Counted from the first letter of the stretch, positions 46,140 through 55,645 are shown. The stretch is DNA of 64,000 bases from Sporolactobacillus terrae DSM 11697 (GCF_000648615.1 NZ_JFZC01000047.1:22362-86361); one strand, 5' to 3'. The notes: generated from the letters alone by a model not told the origin. Translations and numbers: made by a program.

Positions 46140-46238
46140 TCATTTTATTTCCTCAAATTGATTTTTAGGAAAGATGTGATACATGTGAGTTGCCTTTTCT
46201 CTGAACTCTTTTGAAAAAGTTCTTCGTTCCTTTTTCAT
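46140..46238 (-). pseudogene. IS3-type transposase OrfA N-terminal fragment (tentative)
   Basis: A 32-codon frame begins MKKERRTFSKEFREKAT, the usual start of IS3-family OrfA proteins, then loses resemblance and stops. It is 45 bp from palindromic repeat B. The wider gap 46034-46931 otherwise holds an IS-end-like sequence at 46439, an inverted repeat AACAATG/CATTGTT near 46590-46635, and the ahpC promoter. Confidence 0.4.
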
Positions 46239-46438
46239 ATGTCCGGCGAATAGTTGAACCAAGTGTACATGACCTTAATTTATTTGTCCTATTAAGTGTA
46301 ACCTAACCAATCCCTCCTCCTATCCAAGGATGGAAATAAATTCACAGTAGCTACAACACCGTAATCCAATTTAGACAAGTTATCAATGACCTATATCGTT
46401 GTTTGGTCTTGAACCTGCACAATTTCTTCTGCCTCCCT

Positions 46439-46454
46439 GAGGCTGTCTTAAAAG
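46439..46454 (+). repeat. IS1182-like terminal sequence (tentative)
   Basis: GAGGCTGTCTTAAAAG resembles the GAGGCTGTCCCAAAAG end common in IS1182-type elements. An inverted counterpart is at 50045-50060. No transposase lies next to it. Confidence 0.35.
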
Positions 46455-46862
46455 TCTATGGAAAGCGGCAGCCGGAACGCAGTATACGTTCAACAACCTT
46501 TTGTGACATCCGCTCTTTTCCATTTGTGATCTTCACTTTTTACTGCGTTCAGATATCTCTACCCATCATCACTAAATTCCAAAGTGTCAAAAAAACAATG
46601 AATAATAAGATTCATTATGGTACACATTGTTTATGAACAAGGAAAAGGTCTTGGATTTCAGGCAATAAGCTAACTTGTCAAGTAATTGACAATGGTATCA
46701 TTTACCGACCATTCAATCCGTGGCACGCTACAAATAAAGAAATTTCTTTTCATCCTCTACCGTTTATTCTTTCAACATCTATTACGGTTACCACAACAAA
46801 AATAAGGCTGAGAGTGTTTCACTTGACAATAGAACGTATCTTAATCAATAATTAATTTACAT

Positions 46863-46877
46863 TGATAATAATTATAG
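46863..46877 (+). promoter_or_regulatory. PerR box in the ahpC promoter
   Basis: TGATAATAATTATAG matches the PerR consensus TTATAATNATTATAA at 12 of 14 defined positions. A TATAAT -10 element follows at 46888-46893, so repressor bound here would block the promoter. This fits peroxide induction of ahpCF. Confidence 0.75.
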
Positions 46878-46931
46878 ATAGATCAGTTATAATCAATACA
46901 ACCAAAACCACTTTTAGGAGGAAGATTAATT

Positions 46932-47495
46932 ATGTCCATTATTGGGTCTGAAGTACAACCGTTCCAAGCAAAAGCTTACAAAAATGGTGAGTTCATTGAC
47001 GTCTCTGAAGAAACGCTAAAGGGTCAGTGGAGTGTCGTTTGCTTTTATCCGGCAGACTTTTCCTTCGTATGTCCGACTGAACTTGAAGATCTGCAAACTG
47101 AATATGATACGCTAAAGAAACTGGGTGTTGAAGTTTATTCCGTTTCAACGGACACTCATTTTACACATAAAGGATGGCACGATGCTTCAGAAAAGATCGC
47201 AAAAATCCAATACACCATGATCGGCGATCCATCGCAAACAATCTCCCGCAACTTCGATGTTTTAAACGAAGAGGCAGGTCTTGCTGACCGCGGTACGTTT
47301 ATCGTCGATCCGGACGGCATTATCCAAACTGCCGAAATTAACGCAGACGGTATCGGCCGTGATGCAAGTACTCTTATTAATAAAATCAAGGCCGCTCAAT
47401 ATGTTCGTAAGAACCCTGGTGAAGTTTGTCCGGCTAAATGGCAAGAAGGTTCTGAAACACTGAAACCGAGCCTTGATCTTGTCGGAAAGCTTTAA
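46932..47495 (+). CDS. ahpC: Alkyl hydroperoxide reductase, peroxiredoxin subunit C
   Basis: A 187-residue 2-Cys peroxiredoxin. The peroxidatic Cys47 is in FSFVCPTE and the resolving Cys166 in EVCPAKW. It reduces hydrogen peroxide and organic peroxides in the cytoplasm and is recharged by AhpF, encoded 11 bp downstream. The ATG at 46932 follows AGGAGGA. PerR control is likely. Confidence 0.97.
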   Translation: MSIIGSEVQPFQAKAYKNGEFIDVSEETLKGQWSVVCFYPADFSFVCPTELEDLQTEYDTLKKLGVEVYSVSTDTHFTHKGWHDASEKIAKIQYTMIGDPSQTISRNFDVLNEEAGLADRGTFIVDPDGIIQTAEINADGIGRDASTLINKIKAAQYVRKNPGEVCPAKWQEGSETLKPSLDLVGKL

Positions 47496-47506
47496 GAGGT
47501 GTACCA

Positions 47507-49036
47507 ATGGTGCTCGAAGCAGCTATTAAGAATCAATTAAACCAATACCTTCAACTCATGGAAGGTAACGTTCAGCTTAAAGTCAGTGCCGGATCTGATC
47601 AATTGTCAAAGGACCTGTTGGCTTTTATCGACGAGATCGCTTCCTTATCTTCCCAAATCACGGTTGAAAAAGCATCGCTTCCAAGAACGCCAAGCTTCAG
47701 TGTCAACCGTCCTGGAGAAGATACCGGCATCACGTTCGCAGGTATTCCTCTTGGTCACGAATTTACATCACTCGTATTGGCCTTGTTACAGGTGAGCGGA
47801 AGGGCGCCAAAGGTTGATCAGGGCGTCATTGATCAAATTAAGAAGATAAGCGGTGAATACCACTTTGAAACTTACGTCAGCCTCAGCTGTCACAATTGCC
47901 CTGATGTTATTCAGGCATTAAACGTGATGAGCCTTCTGAACCCCAACATCTCAAATACGATGATTGATGGGGCATCCTTTAAAGAAGAAGCAGAAAGCAA
48001 GGACATTATGGCCGTGCCGGCGGTTTACTTAAATGGTGAGTTCTTCAACGGCGGTCGAATCTCGCTTGAAGAAATTCTTGCCAAACTAGGCAGCGCACCC
48101 GATTCATCAGCGCTTTCAAATAAAGATCCTTTTGATGTACTCGTTGTTGGTGGCGGTCCTTCAGGGGCAAGTGCGGCGATTTATACCGCACGAAAAGGAT
48201 TGCGTACAGGGGTTGTTGCGGAACGCTTCGGTGGCCAGATTCAGGAAACATTGGGTATCGACAACTTTATTAGTGTGAAACATACTGAAGGTCCAAAACT
48301 CGCAGCCAGTCTTGAAGAACATGTTAAGGACTATGATGTCGACGTCATGAACCTTCAGCGCGCCAAGGATATCAAAAAGAACGATCTTTTTGAAGTAGAA
48401 CTTGAGAGCGGTGCGGTGCTCAAAAGTAAAGCCGTCATTCTATCCACCGGCGCACGTTGGCGCAATGTTAACGTACCCGGTGAACAAGAATTCAAAAACA
48501 AAGGGGTCGCTTATTGCCCACATTGTGACGGTCCTTTATTTGAAGGAAAGGACGTAGCCGTTATCGGCGGTGGTAATTCCGGCATTGAAGCCGCTATTGA
48601 CCTAGCAGGTATTGTAAAACATGTGACCGTTCTTGAATTCATGCCAGAGCTCAAAGCTGATGAAGTGCTGCAGAAACGTCTTTACAGCCTCCCTAATGTT
48701 ACCGTCTTAAAGAACGTTCAAACAAAAGAAATCACCGGTACCGATAAAGTAACCGGCATTACCTGTGTTGATCGCGCAACCCAAGAAGAAACACATATCG
48801 AATTACAAGGCGTATTTGTTCAAATCGGTCTTGTACCAAATACCGATTGGTTAGAAGGAACTGTTGAGCGTACACGCGTCGGCGAGATCATTGTCGATAA
48901 GTACGGCGCAACCAGTGTTCCCGGATTGTATGCCGCAGGTGATTGCACCAACAGTCCCTATAAACAAATCATCATTTCAATGGGGTCAGGAGCAACCGCT
49001 GCTCTCGGTGCATTCGATTACCTGATCAGAAATTAA
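47507..49036 (+). CDS. ahpF: Alkyl hydroperoxide reductase subunit F (flavoprotein)
   Basis: A 509-residue NADH:peroxiredoxin reductase. The N-terminal thioredoxin-like double domain holds the redox pair in [12 protein letters not shown]. The FAD-binding motif [19 protein letters not shown] is near residue 212. The second redox pair is in [11 protein letters not shown], the NADH site is [16 protein letters not shown], and [14 protein letters not shown] closes the flavin site. The chain is of normal length. It passes electrons from NADH to AhpC. Co-transcribed with ahpC and ended by a strong terminator. Confidence 0.97.
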   Translation: MVLEAAIKNQLNQYLQLMEGNVQLKVSAGSDQLSKDLLAFIDEIASLSSQITVEKASLPRTPSFSVNRPGEDTGITFAGIPLGHEFTSLVLALLQVSGRAPKVDQGVIDQIKKISGEYHFETYVSLSCHNCPDVIQALNVMSLLNPNISNTMIDGASFKEEAESKDIMAVPAVYLNGEFFNGGRISLEEILAKLGSAPDSSALSNKDPFDVLVVGGGPSGASAAIYTARKGLRTGVVAERFGGQIQETLGIDNFISVKHTEGPKLAASLEEHVKDYDVDVMNLQRAKDIKKNDLFEVELESGAVLKSKAVILSTGARWRNVNVPGEQEFKNKGVAYCPHCDGPLFEGKDVAVIGGGNSGIEAAIDLAGIVKHVTVLEFMPELKADEVLQKRLYSLPNVTVLKNVQTKEITGTDKVTGITCVDRATQEETHIELQGVFVQIGLVPNTDWLEGTVERTRVGEIIVDKYGATSVPGLYAAGDCTNSPYKQIIISMGSGATAALGAFDYLIRN

Positions 49037-49072
49037 CCAGATTAAAAGACTCATACACTAACTTAATTGTTA

Positions 49073-49117
49073 GGAAAGCCGTTGTACTAATCATTTTTTA
49101 GTACAGCGGCTTTTTTT
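49073..49117 (+). terminator. Terminator of ahpCF
   Basis: AAAGCCGTTGTACTAA and TTAGTACAGCGGCTTT pair with one bulge or mismatch and are followed by TTTTT. The next 215 bp (49118-49334) show no gene. Confidence 0.92.
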
Positions 49118-49334
49118 ACAGAAAGTTTATGATTTTGCCTCCACTCTGACGTCAGCGGGTTCGCGTTTTGTTGATGCGTGCCAGCGAGCGTATCCATTCA
49201 TGAGGTGTAATGTTAAACAGGTATTTTCTTTGCTTGATCAAGCAATCACTCGGTTGTCGCTAATCGTGATGGAGGCGTAGGCTATGACGAATCTCTTTTA
49301 AAGAGTCCCTTATCATATTGTTTTCTGATTCAAA

Positions 49335-49365
49335 TCCTCACTTACTTATGGTACGGTTCTCCGTA
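49335..49365 (+). repeat. Palindromic repeat, copy C
   Basis: TCCTCACTTACTTATGGTAC then GGTTCTCCGTA is nearly identical to copy B and in the same orientation, 3.27 kb away. ahpCF lies between. Confidence 0.6.
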
Positions 49366-49502
49366 ATGGGTGTAAGTGTGGTTTTATTACACAAACTAAA
49401 AATCTTCTAGACCATTATCTATTTCCTTTTTATAATAGAATGTAATACTTGAAAAGAAGACATTGAAAATTCTCCGTTTTCTTGAATGAATTTGTTTATA
49501 TT

Positions 49503-49538
49503 GGCCAGTTGTAAAATCAAATTAGCCAGCTAGGTTGG
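49503..49538 (+). repeat. Left 36 bp direct repeat of the maltose island
   Basis: GGCCAGTTGTAAAATCAAAT then TAGCCAGCTAGGTTGG. The right copy at 56957-56991 differs by one base and one deletion. The repeat runs straight into the serine recombinase remnant. It may be an attachment site or an insertion-element end. Confidence 0.7.
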
Positions 49539-49729
49539 AGGAATTCAAGAAGACCCTGGAACAGAATAAGGCGCTGAATCAACTTGATTGGTTCACTTTT
49601 GAGAGCATCGTAGAGAAAGTTATTGTCGGCGGTTATGATGAAGATGGCAATAAAGATCCGGCACAACTTCTCTTTGTCTATAAAATGGACCTGAAAAATC
49701 ATTTAGATGGCAAGAAATTTAACCACTGA
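49535..49729 (+). pseudogene. Serine recombinase, C-terminal remnant
   Basis: A 64-codon frame reading LEEFKKTLEQNKALNQLDWF, TFESIVEKVIVGGYDEDGN and KDPAQLLFVYKMDL. This is the C-terminal part of large serine recombinases of Firmicute mobile elements, as I recognise the FxxIVEKVIVGGY pattern. The catalytic resolvase domain, zinc ribbon and coiled region (over 400 residues) are missing. The frame starts exactly at the end of the direct repeat, so the truncation coincides with the junction. Confidence 0.6.
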
Positions 49730-49908
49730 GAAAAAATGCTAAAGCAAGGCATACTTCTAATAAATTGTACTCTTATGGCCATAACGAGACCAATAAATTG
49801 CCCTCTTATAGCAGTCCTGTCATATATGGCTTTTGGGAATACTGTCGCTGAAATCCATTGGAAGAATGAGTTGATGCATGTTATACTTTTCGAAGATAAT
49901 GTTTTTCA

Positions 49909-49972
49909 AAAAAATCGCCTTCTTTTATTGAGATTCGGGATAATTTCATTTTAAGAGAATTGGCGATTTTTT
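49909..49972. repeat. Long imperfect inverted repeat
   Basis: AAAAAATCGCCTTCTTTTA and TTAAGAGAATTGGCGATTTT pair with few interruptions around about 25 bases. It has the look of a terminator-like or miniature-element hairpin. The rest of 49730-49995 has no convincing gene. Confidence 0.5.
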
Positions 49973-49995
49973 TCTATGATTTTTATCCAGAAACG

Positions 49996-50028
49996 CGAAA
50001 AAACGAGAGGGATAAAAATTCCCTCTCG
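49996..50028 (-). terminator. Terminator of the maltose operon
   Basis: On the minus strand CGAGAGGG, nine loop bases, CCCTCTCG and TTTTTTC. It lies 62 bp beyond pgmB. Confidence 0.85.
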
Positions 50029-50044
50029 TCTTTCATCTGCTGAC

Positions 50045-50060
50045 CTTTTGGGACAGCCTC
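50045..50060 (-). repeat. IS1182-like terminal sequence (tentative)
   Basis: On the minus strand GAGGCTGTCCCAAAAG, the inverted counterpart of 46439-46454. It lies between pgmB and its terminator. Confidence 0.4.
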
Positions 50061-50089
50061 TTACACTGAAAACAATTTAAATGATCGAT

Positions 50090-50770
50090 TTATGCGTTAA
50101 CTTTCATTGCAGCTTCAATGTTCGCTAATGTCATGTCTTTTGTGCTTGAGAAAAGAATATCAGCGGCACTTAGTTCTTGTGTATCACCAATACCAATTGA
50201 TGTTTCACCAGCACCATTAATGGATTGAATCCCTGCAGCGGCATCTTCAATTCCAATGCATTCTTCAGGCTTCAAGTTCAACAGTTCAGCTCCACGAATA
50301 TAAATTTCAGGATCTGGCTTTCCTTTTTTCAGTTTAGATGGATCGACAACAGCTGGAAAATATCTTGCCAGGTTTAACTTTTTAAGAATAATTGAAGAAT
50401 TCTTTGAAGCAGATGCCAAACAAATCTTATAATTGTGGGCCATTAAATCTTCTAAGAACTCTGGTATTCCAGGTAAAAGATCATCATTATTCATATTTCC
50501 AATAAGCGCCAAATAATTGTCATTTTTCTTTGCCGCTAATTTGATTTTTTCTTCTTCGGTATAGTCGTTTTCTTTATTGCCAGCTTTCAAAATCATTTCT
50601 AAAGAGTCCATTCGACTGATCCCTTTGAGCCCATCTTCAAGTGATTTTGTCCATGTCGCATCCAACTCATCGGCAATCTGATGCCAAGCCTGACTGTGAT
50701 ACTTAGATGTCAGCGCGATTACGCCATCCAAATCAAAGATGAATCCCTTAATATCATTAAAGTTTGTCAA
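50090..50770 (-). CDS. pgmB: Beta-phosphoglucomutase
   Basis: A 226-residue HAD-family mutase. The nucleophile motif FDLDGVI has Asp13 and the acid/base Asp15. LKGISRMDSLE, LASASKNSS and KLKKGKPDPEIYI, then GIEDAAAGIQSI, are the usual beta-phosphoglucomutase motifs. It converts the beta-glucose 1-phosphate made by maltose phosphorylase to glucose 6-phosphate. The TTG at 50770 is favoured by AGGGG upstream; an ATG at 50788 that overlaps the galM stop is possible. It is the last gene of the maltose operon. Confidence 0.93.
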   Translation of the reverse strand: MTNFNDIKGFIFDLDGVIALTSKYHSQAWHQIADELDATWTKSLEDGLKGISRMDSLEMILKAGNKENDYTEEEKIKLAAKKNDNYLALIGNMNNDDLLPGIPEFLEDLMAHNYKICLASASKNSSIILKKLNLARYFPAVVDPSKLKKGKPDPEIYIRGAELLNLKPEECIGIEDAAAGIQSINGAGETSIGIGDTQELSAADILFSSTKDMTLANIEAAMKVNA

Positions 50771-50787
50771 GCAATTTTCCCCTCTCA

Positions 50788-51825
50788 TTAAATTTCTTCG
50801 TATTGATAGTGTACGGTATATACTTTCGGCTGATTCGCTTTTAATACGATATCGCCAAATTCCGGATGATGAATGGCATCCGGAAGCGTCTGTGCTTCGA
50901 TTGCCACACCATTATAGGGATGGCTTGCTTCCCATTCCTTCGATTTTCCAATCACTTCAGGATTGGCCGTGAACATCACGATACCATTTCGGTTAGAATA
51001 AACGCGAATTTGACGGTGGGAAGCGTTATCCCGAATCACAACAGCTGGATGTTCTTGGCCGACCAATTTGAATGCGTCGTCAAATTGGTTTTTACCCATT
51101 TCTTTTTGTAGCTGTGCGAGCGCTTTTTGCAACATTACAGGTTTAGAAAAATCAAATGCCGTTCCACTATGTTCAAGTAAACGACCGGTCGGCAGTTTTT
51201 GATCATCGACTTCAACGTGTTGCAGGCTATTGATCTGCAATTCATGATTCATAATGGTTTCTTGGTCATCGCTCAAATTAAAATATACATGCGTCATCGG
51301 ATTGAAGAGCGTATCTGCATCACTTTGACCAAAAAATTGAATCGTGACTTTGTTTTGATTGTCTAGGGTGTATGAGATTTTCACCTCAATATTTCCCGGA
51401 AAACCATCATCTTGAGTTGCTATCTTCCGACTAAATGTCACGTTCACTGCATTTTGAGAGCTTTCCATAGCGGCATGCCAATTCCAACTGGAAAAGCCAT
51501 GGTTGCCGCCATGAATTAAATTCGGACCTTCGTTTGCAGGAACATGGTATTTAATGCCGTTAATGGCGAAGCTGCTATTTTTAAGTCGGCCACCTACGCG
51601 ACCGATGGTATTACCAACATGAAATGGATTCGTCAAATACGTGTTGATGTCATCGAATCGTAAAATCAAATTGTGTAATTTGACATTTTGATCTGGAACC
51701 ATAAATCCTTGCCAAGTTGCTGCATAGGACATACAGACGACCTGAACATGGTGATCGTTTTCTAAGGTATATTGTGTAATTGGCTCATCAACAATTGAAC
51801 CAATCGTTGCTTGCGTAATTTTCAC
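50788..51825 (-). CDS. galM: Aldose 1-epimerase (mutarotase)
   Basis: A 345-residue galactose mutarotase-like protein. VGNTIGRVGGRLKNSSFAING, then PNLIHGGNHGFSSWNW with the catalytic His, FNPMTHVYFNLS and GVAIEAQTLPDAIHHPEFGD with the catalytic Glu are family motifs. It interconverts alpha and beta anomers of glucose or maltose, so phosphorolysis products can enter glycolysis. The GTG at 51825 has GGGGGTAG upstream. It follows the maltose phosphorylase gene after 65 bp. Confidence 0.93.
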   Translation of the reverse strand: MKITQATIGSIVDEPITQYTLENDHHVQVVCMSYAATWQGFMVPDQNVKLHNLILRFDDINTYLTNPFHVGNTIGRVGGRLKNSSFAINGIKYHVPANEGPNLIHGGNHGFSSWNWHAAMESSQNAVNVTFSRKIATQDDGFPGNIEVKISYTLDNQNKVTIQFFGQSDADTLFNPMTHVYFNLSDDQETIMNHELQINSLQHVEVDDQKLPTGRLLEHSGTAFDFSKPVMLQKALAQLQKEMGKNQFDDAFKLVGQEHPAVVIRDNASHRQIRVYSNRNGIVMFTANPEVIGKSKEWEASHPYNGVAIEAQTLPDAIHHPEFGDIVLKANQPKVYTVHYQYEEI

Positions 51826-51890
51826 CGTTACTACCCCCTAACTTTCCTCTATACTTTAGGGATAAATGCAGAAACTCACTCAATATGAAT

Positions 51891-54161
51891 TTAAGCCGTG
51901 ACGGTTTCTGAATCCAGTTGAACGTTTTGTCCTTTAACATCAATGGTGAGCGGTTCACCAGAAACTAATGTGATCCGTGTTCCCACATGATCGACAGCAA
52001 CTTGGATGATCCGTCCACGGAAGTTGATCCGGAAGCGATACCCTTCCCATTTCTTCGGTAAGAATGGATCAAAGTGTAGTTGATTATTGCGAACGCGCAT
52101 GCCTGCAAAGCCTTGCACGATGGCGAGCCAGCTACCGGTCATTGAGGTAATATGCAGTCCATCGGCAGTATCGTTGTTATAGTTATCTAAGTCTAAGCGG
52201 GAGGTCCGTTCATACATTTCAACTGCCTTATCTTCGTAATGCAGGTCGGCAGCTAAAATCGAATGAATCGAAGCAGATAAACTTGATTCATGAACGGTTA
52301 AAGGCTCATAGAAGTCAAAGTTGGCTTTCTTTTGTTCCGGTGTGAATTCATCGATAAAGTCCCATATTCCTTGAAGAACGTCACCTTGCTTGATGTATGG
52401 CGAACGTAAAATTTTATCCCATGACCAATGCTGGTTAATCGGCAATTGATCAGCTGGAAGTTCACTGACCAGTTTTAAATCTTTATCCAGGAATCCGTCG
52501 TCCTGAACAAAGATGCCAAGTTTCTTGTCTTCTGGTAAGTACATCTTGTTGATGATCTCTTTCCATTGTTTCTTTTCTTCATTAGAAACATTTAATTGAA
52601 CTGCTTGTTCGGATGAAACTTCATCCAATATTTCAAGTGTGTATTTCAAAGTCCATTGTGCCAGGTAGTTCGTATACCAGTTGTTATTGATGTTGTTTTG
52701 ATATTCATCTGGACCGGTTACACCGTGAATCATGTATTGATCCTTACGTTGTGAATAATGTACCCGATCTGCCCAGAAGCGAGAAATTTCGGTTAAGACC
52801 TTGCTGCCTTCGTTTAATACATAGGATTTATCACCTGTATATCGGGTGTAGTTGTAAATGGCAAATGCGATATCGCCGTTTCGATGAATTTCTTCAAAGG
52901 TAATTTCCCATTCATTATGGCATTCAATTCCGTTGAACGTCACCATCGGATATAGCGCACCCTTTAAGCCTTGTTCTTTAGCGTTGACATAAGCACCATC
53001 GAGCTGCTTATAACGGTACATTAACAAGTTTCGGGTCACTGTAGAATCGGTAACTCCTAAGTACATTGGAACGGCAAATGCTTCGGTATCCCAATAGGTG
53101 GCACCACCATACTTTTCGCCAGTAAAGCCCTTAGGGCCAATGTTCAGCCGATCATCTTCACCATAGTACGTAGAGAATAATTGATACAGGTTGAAACGAA
53201 TTCCTTGTTGTGCAGCAGCATCGCCGTCAATTTCAACATCGGATTTTTTCCAACGTTGTGCCCAAACATGTGTGTGAGCCGCCTGTAAATCGGCTAACTT
53301 TTCATCCGCAATTTTGGCAGCTAATTCATGCATGGCTTTGATTAAACTCGCTTGGTCATCGTAATCGCGTGAAGTAATGACAACGACACGTTTTTCAAAA
53401 TAAGCTGTGTCACTTGGTACAAGTTCTTTACTGAACTGGTTTTGAACGGCTAATTCTAATTCATCCGTCTTTTCAGCAGTCAAATCCGTTTTGTTGACCA
53501 TCTCATTACCAACGATAAATCGAGGAGTACCGAACTGATTTTCTTTAGTGATCGCTACAACATGACCTTTGGTATTACTTTGGGACTTATCTAAAACTTT
53601 CCAGAAACGTTCTCCGTAATTTGCATCTTCATTTTGAACATCAGCGTCAATTTGGGTATTTACGGTTAATTTAAAAGGCGTTGAACCCTCGTTTTCAAAT
53701 TGATAAGCATCCACGAATAATTCTTTTTGTGCGGCGCTGACAAAGCGATTAATGGATACTTTTAATTTAGCGTCGCCCTTTTCAACAATAAATTCCCGTG
53801 ATAGTATGGAACGTCTCATGTCCAACTGCAATTTAAAGCCGCTGATCGAATCACTGGCTAAATCAATCGGTTCGCTGTTAATCAATACGTTTGTTTTGAT
53901 GAAGTTAACAGCATTGATCGCTTTGCCGAAGTACTTTGGATAGCCGTTCTTCCACCATCCAACGCGTGTCTTGTCAGGGAACCAAACCCCCCCGATGTAA
54001 AGTCCTTGCAGTGTGTCTCCGCTATAACTTTCTTCAAAAAACCCACGCATGCCCATGTAGCCGTTTCCAATACTAGTCATACTTTCTTGCACCCGTTTGT
54101 TTTCTTTGTCTAATTTATGGGTAACGACTTCCCAAGGGTCAATTTCAAAAATTCGCTGCAT
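51891..54161 (-). CDS. Maltose phosphorylase, glycoside hydrolase family 65
   Basis: A 756-residue GH65 enzyme. NKRVQESMTSIGNGYMGMRG, then GGVWFPDKTRVGWWKNGYPK lie at the start. YGGATYWDTEAFAVPMYL forms the active-site region. The general acid Glu is in HGVTGPDEYQNNINNNWYTN, and SLSASIHSILAADL follows. Maltose phosphorylase splits maltose with inorganic phosphate to glucose and beta-glucose 1-phosphate. Linkage to pgmB, a mutarotase and an MFS carrier supports maltose rather than trehalose or kojibiose. The ATG at 54161 follows GAGGAGG, and an operator lies 56 bp upstream. Confidence 0.9.
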   Translation of the reverse strand: MQRIFEIDPWEVVTHKLDKENKRVQESMTSIGNGYMGMRGFFEESYSGDTLQGLYIGGVWFPDKTRVGWWKNGYPKYFGKAINAVNFIKTNVLINSEPIDLASDSISGFKLQLDMRRSILSREFIVEKGDAKLKVSINRFVSAAQKELFVDAYQFENEGSTPFKLTVNTQIDADVQNEDANYGERFWKVLDKSQSNTKGHVVAITKENQFGTPRFIVGNEMVNKTDLTAEKTDELELAVQNQFSKELVPSDTAYFEKRVVVITSRDYDDQASLIKAMHELAAKIADEKLADLQAAHTHVWAQRWKKSDVEIDGDAAAQQGIRFNLYQLFSTYYGEDDRLNIGPKGFTGEKYGGATYWDTEAFAVPMYLGVTDSTVTRNLLMYRYKQLDGAYVNAKEQGLKGALYPMVTFNGIECHNEWEITFEEIHRNGDIAFAIYNYTRYTGDKSYVLNEGSKVLTEISRFWADRVHYSQRKDQYMIHGVTGPDEYQNNINNNWYTNYLAQWTLKYTLEILDEVSSEQAVQLNVSNEEKKQWKEIINKMYLPEDKKLGIFVQDDGFLDKDLKLVSELPADQLPINQHWSWDKILRSPYIKQGDVLQGIWDFIDEFTPEQKKANFDFYEPLTVHESSLSASIHSILAADLHYEDKAVEMYERTSRLDLDNYNNDTADGLHITSMTGSWLAIVQGFAGMRVRNNQLHFDPFLPKKWEGYRFRINFRGRIIQVAVDHVGTRITLVSGEPLTIDVKGQNVQLDSETVTA

Positions 54162-54216
54162 GCCAATTCCTCCTCGTATGTCCATTTTGAATGCTCTTTC
54201 ATGCTCTTATATTAAA

Positions 54217-54230
54217 TGCAACCGGTTGCA
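54217..54230. promoter_or_regulatory. LacI-type operator before maltose phosphorylase
   Basis: TGCAACCGGTTGCA, a perfect 14 bp palindrome. The same word is upstream of the transporter gene, and a 13 bp variant is upstream of the regulator gene. Confidence 0.85.
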
Positions 54231-54277
54231 TCGTCAAGCAAAAATCAAAGCGGTTTCAATTAATATTGCTGATTAAC

Positions 54278-55645
54278 TTATTCTGCATAGGTTTCTTTGA
54301 TAATTGAAACAGAGAATGCACCGATAATCAGCATAACACCTGAAAATAAAATCATTGACGGCATCGATGATCCAAACGCCGGGAATAAGGCAAAGCTTGC
54401 ACAGGATGCAATAATTTGCGGCAAACAAATGCTTCCATTGAACAGTCCGAGATACGTTCCCATATTCTCGCCAGACAAAGCATTGGTCAGTATTGTGAAT
54501 GGGAATGTCATCATAGCAGCCCAGGTTATACCGATCAAGATAAATGAAACGATCAATGCCCATTGATTATGAATGAAGAATACTGAACCAAAACCGATAC
54601 CGCCTAGCAACAGGCTGAAGGCATAAGCCGGTTTGCGTTTATCATTTGGCAGGCGCGACAAGACAAGTGACCACAAAACGGCAGCAAATGAATACACAGC
54701 TGATAAAATACCAAACCAGTTCCCGGCGTCTTGATAAGCTGCGCTTGTTGGATCAATCGTCTGCCAAACATTCTTAGCAACGGCACCTGCGCCGTAAGTC
54801 CACAAATACTGAAAACCCATCCAGCAGAAGAGTTGCACGATAGTAACGGTCCAGAAAACTTTTGGTGCATGGACAAGCAGTTTGAAAATGTTACTTTCTC
54901 TCTGAGCGGTTTTATCTGTGATCCCGTGATAGAATGCATACTCAGAAGGTGAATACTCTTTAACCTTGAATATCGTAATTAAACTGCAGACAATTAAAAT
55001 AATTGCTCCGGCATAAAATGAAATAACAACTGATTGAGGAACAACCCCTTTTGGTGCACTGTTTGACGTGCCCAGCACGGTTAAAACAAAGGGAAAAATA
55101 CAAGCCAGCACAGCGCCGCTGTTTGAGAGAAAGCTTTGAATAGAATAGGCAAACCCTTTTTGCTCCTCGTTAACCATATCGCCAACCATCATTTTAAACG
55201 GTTGCATAGCAACGTTTGATGACAGATCCATAAACAGAATCGTGATGGCTCCGAATGTCAGTGCTGTCATTGAACCAAAACCAAAACCAAAACTGCCTGA
55301 ATTAGGCAATAGGCACATGACAATGACAGCAACAATGGCTCCGATGAGCAGATAAGGGATACGGCGACCAAGTTTTGGTATCCACGTGCGGTCGGAAAAA
55401 TAACCAACTAAGGGTTGAACAACTAAACCTGCCAGCGGAGGCAAGATAAAGAAGAAACCGAGTTTAGTAGGATCTGCGCCAATCGTCTGGAAGATCCGTC
55501 CCATATTTGAACTTTGTAATGAGAATGCCATTTGCACGCCCAAAAACCCAAAACTAATCATCCAAATCGTACTGACCGGGAGACTTGGCAATTTCTGTTC
55601 GGTGCTTTTTACATCGGTCTTAACGGGTTGTTCTTGATACATCAT
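54278..55645 (-). CDS. Sugar MFS transporter (maltose uptake), SLC45/GPH-like
   Basis: A 455-residue carrier with about 12 membrane helices. GFLGVQMAFSLQSSNMGRIF, then PLAGLVVQPLVGYFSDRTW, and GRRIPYLLIG are typical of bacterial disaccharide transporters near the sucrose/proton symporter group. Similar genes accompany maltose phosphorylase in lactobacilli. It should import maltose with protons. The ATG pair at 55645/55642 follows GGAGGAGGAG. It has its own operator 93 bp upstream. It is separated from the maltose phosphorylase gene by a 116 bp gap with a further operator. Confidence 0.88.
   Translation of the reverse strand: MMYQEQPVKTDVKSTEQKLPSLPVSTIWMISFGFLGVQMAFSLQSSNMGRIFQTIGADPTKLGFFFILPPLAGLVVQPLVGYFSDRTWIPKLGRRIPYLLIGAIVAVIVMCLLPNSGSFGFGFGSMTALTFGAITILFMDLSSNVAMQPFKMMVGDMVNEEQKGFAYSIQSFLSNSGAVLACIFPFVLTVLGTSNSAPKGVVPQSVVISFYAGAIILIVCSLITIFKVKEYSPSEYAFYHGITDKTAQRESNIFKLLVHAPKVFWTVTIVQLFCWMGFQYLWTYGAGAVAKNVWQTIDPTSAAYQDAGNWFGILSAVYSFAAVLWSLVLSRLPNDKRKPAYAFSLLLGGIGFGSVFFIHNQWALIVSFILIGITWAAMMTFPFTILTNALSGENMGTYLGLFNGSICLPQIIASCASFALFPAFGSSMPSMILFSGVMLIIGAFSVSIIKETYAE

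Noticed and set aside
46403..46636. A 77-codon frame in the gap before ahpC
   Set aside because: No ribosome site, no recognisable motif, and it crosses the IS-end-like and inverted-repeat sequence.
49118..49334. A transposase-like tail on the minus strand (HEWIRSLARIN)
   Set aside because: Only some 20 residues without a start or family match that I can defend.
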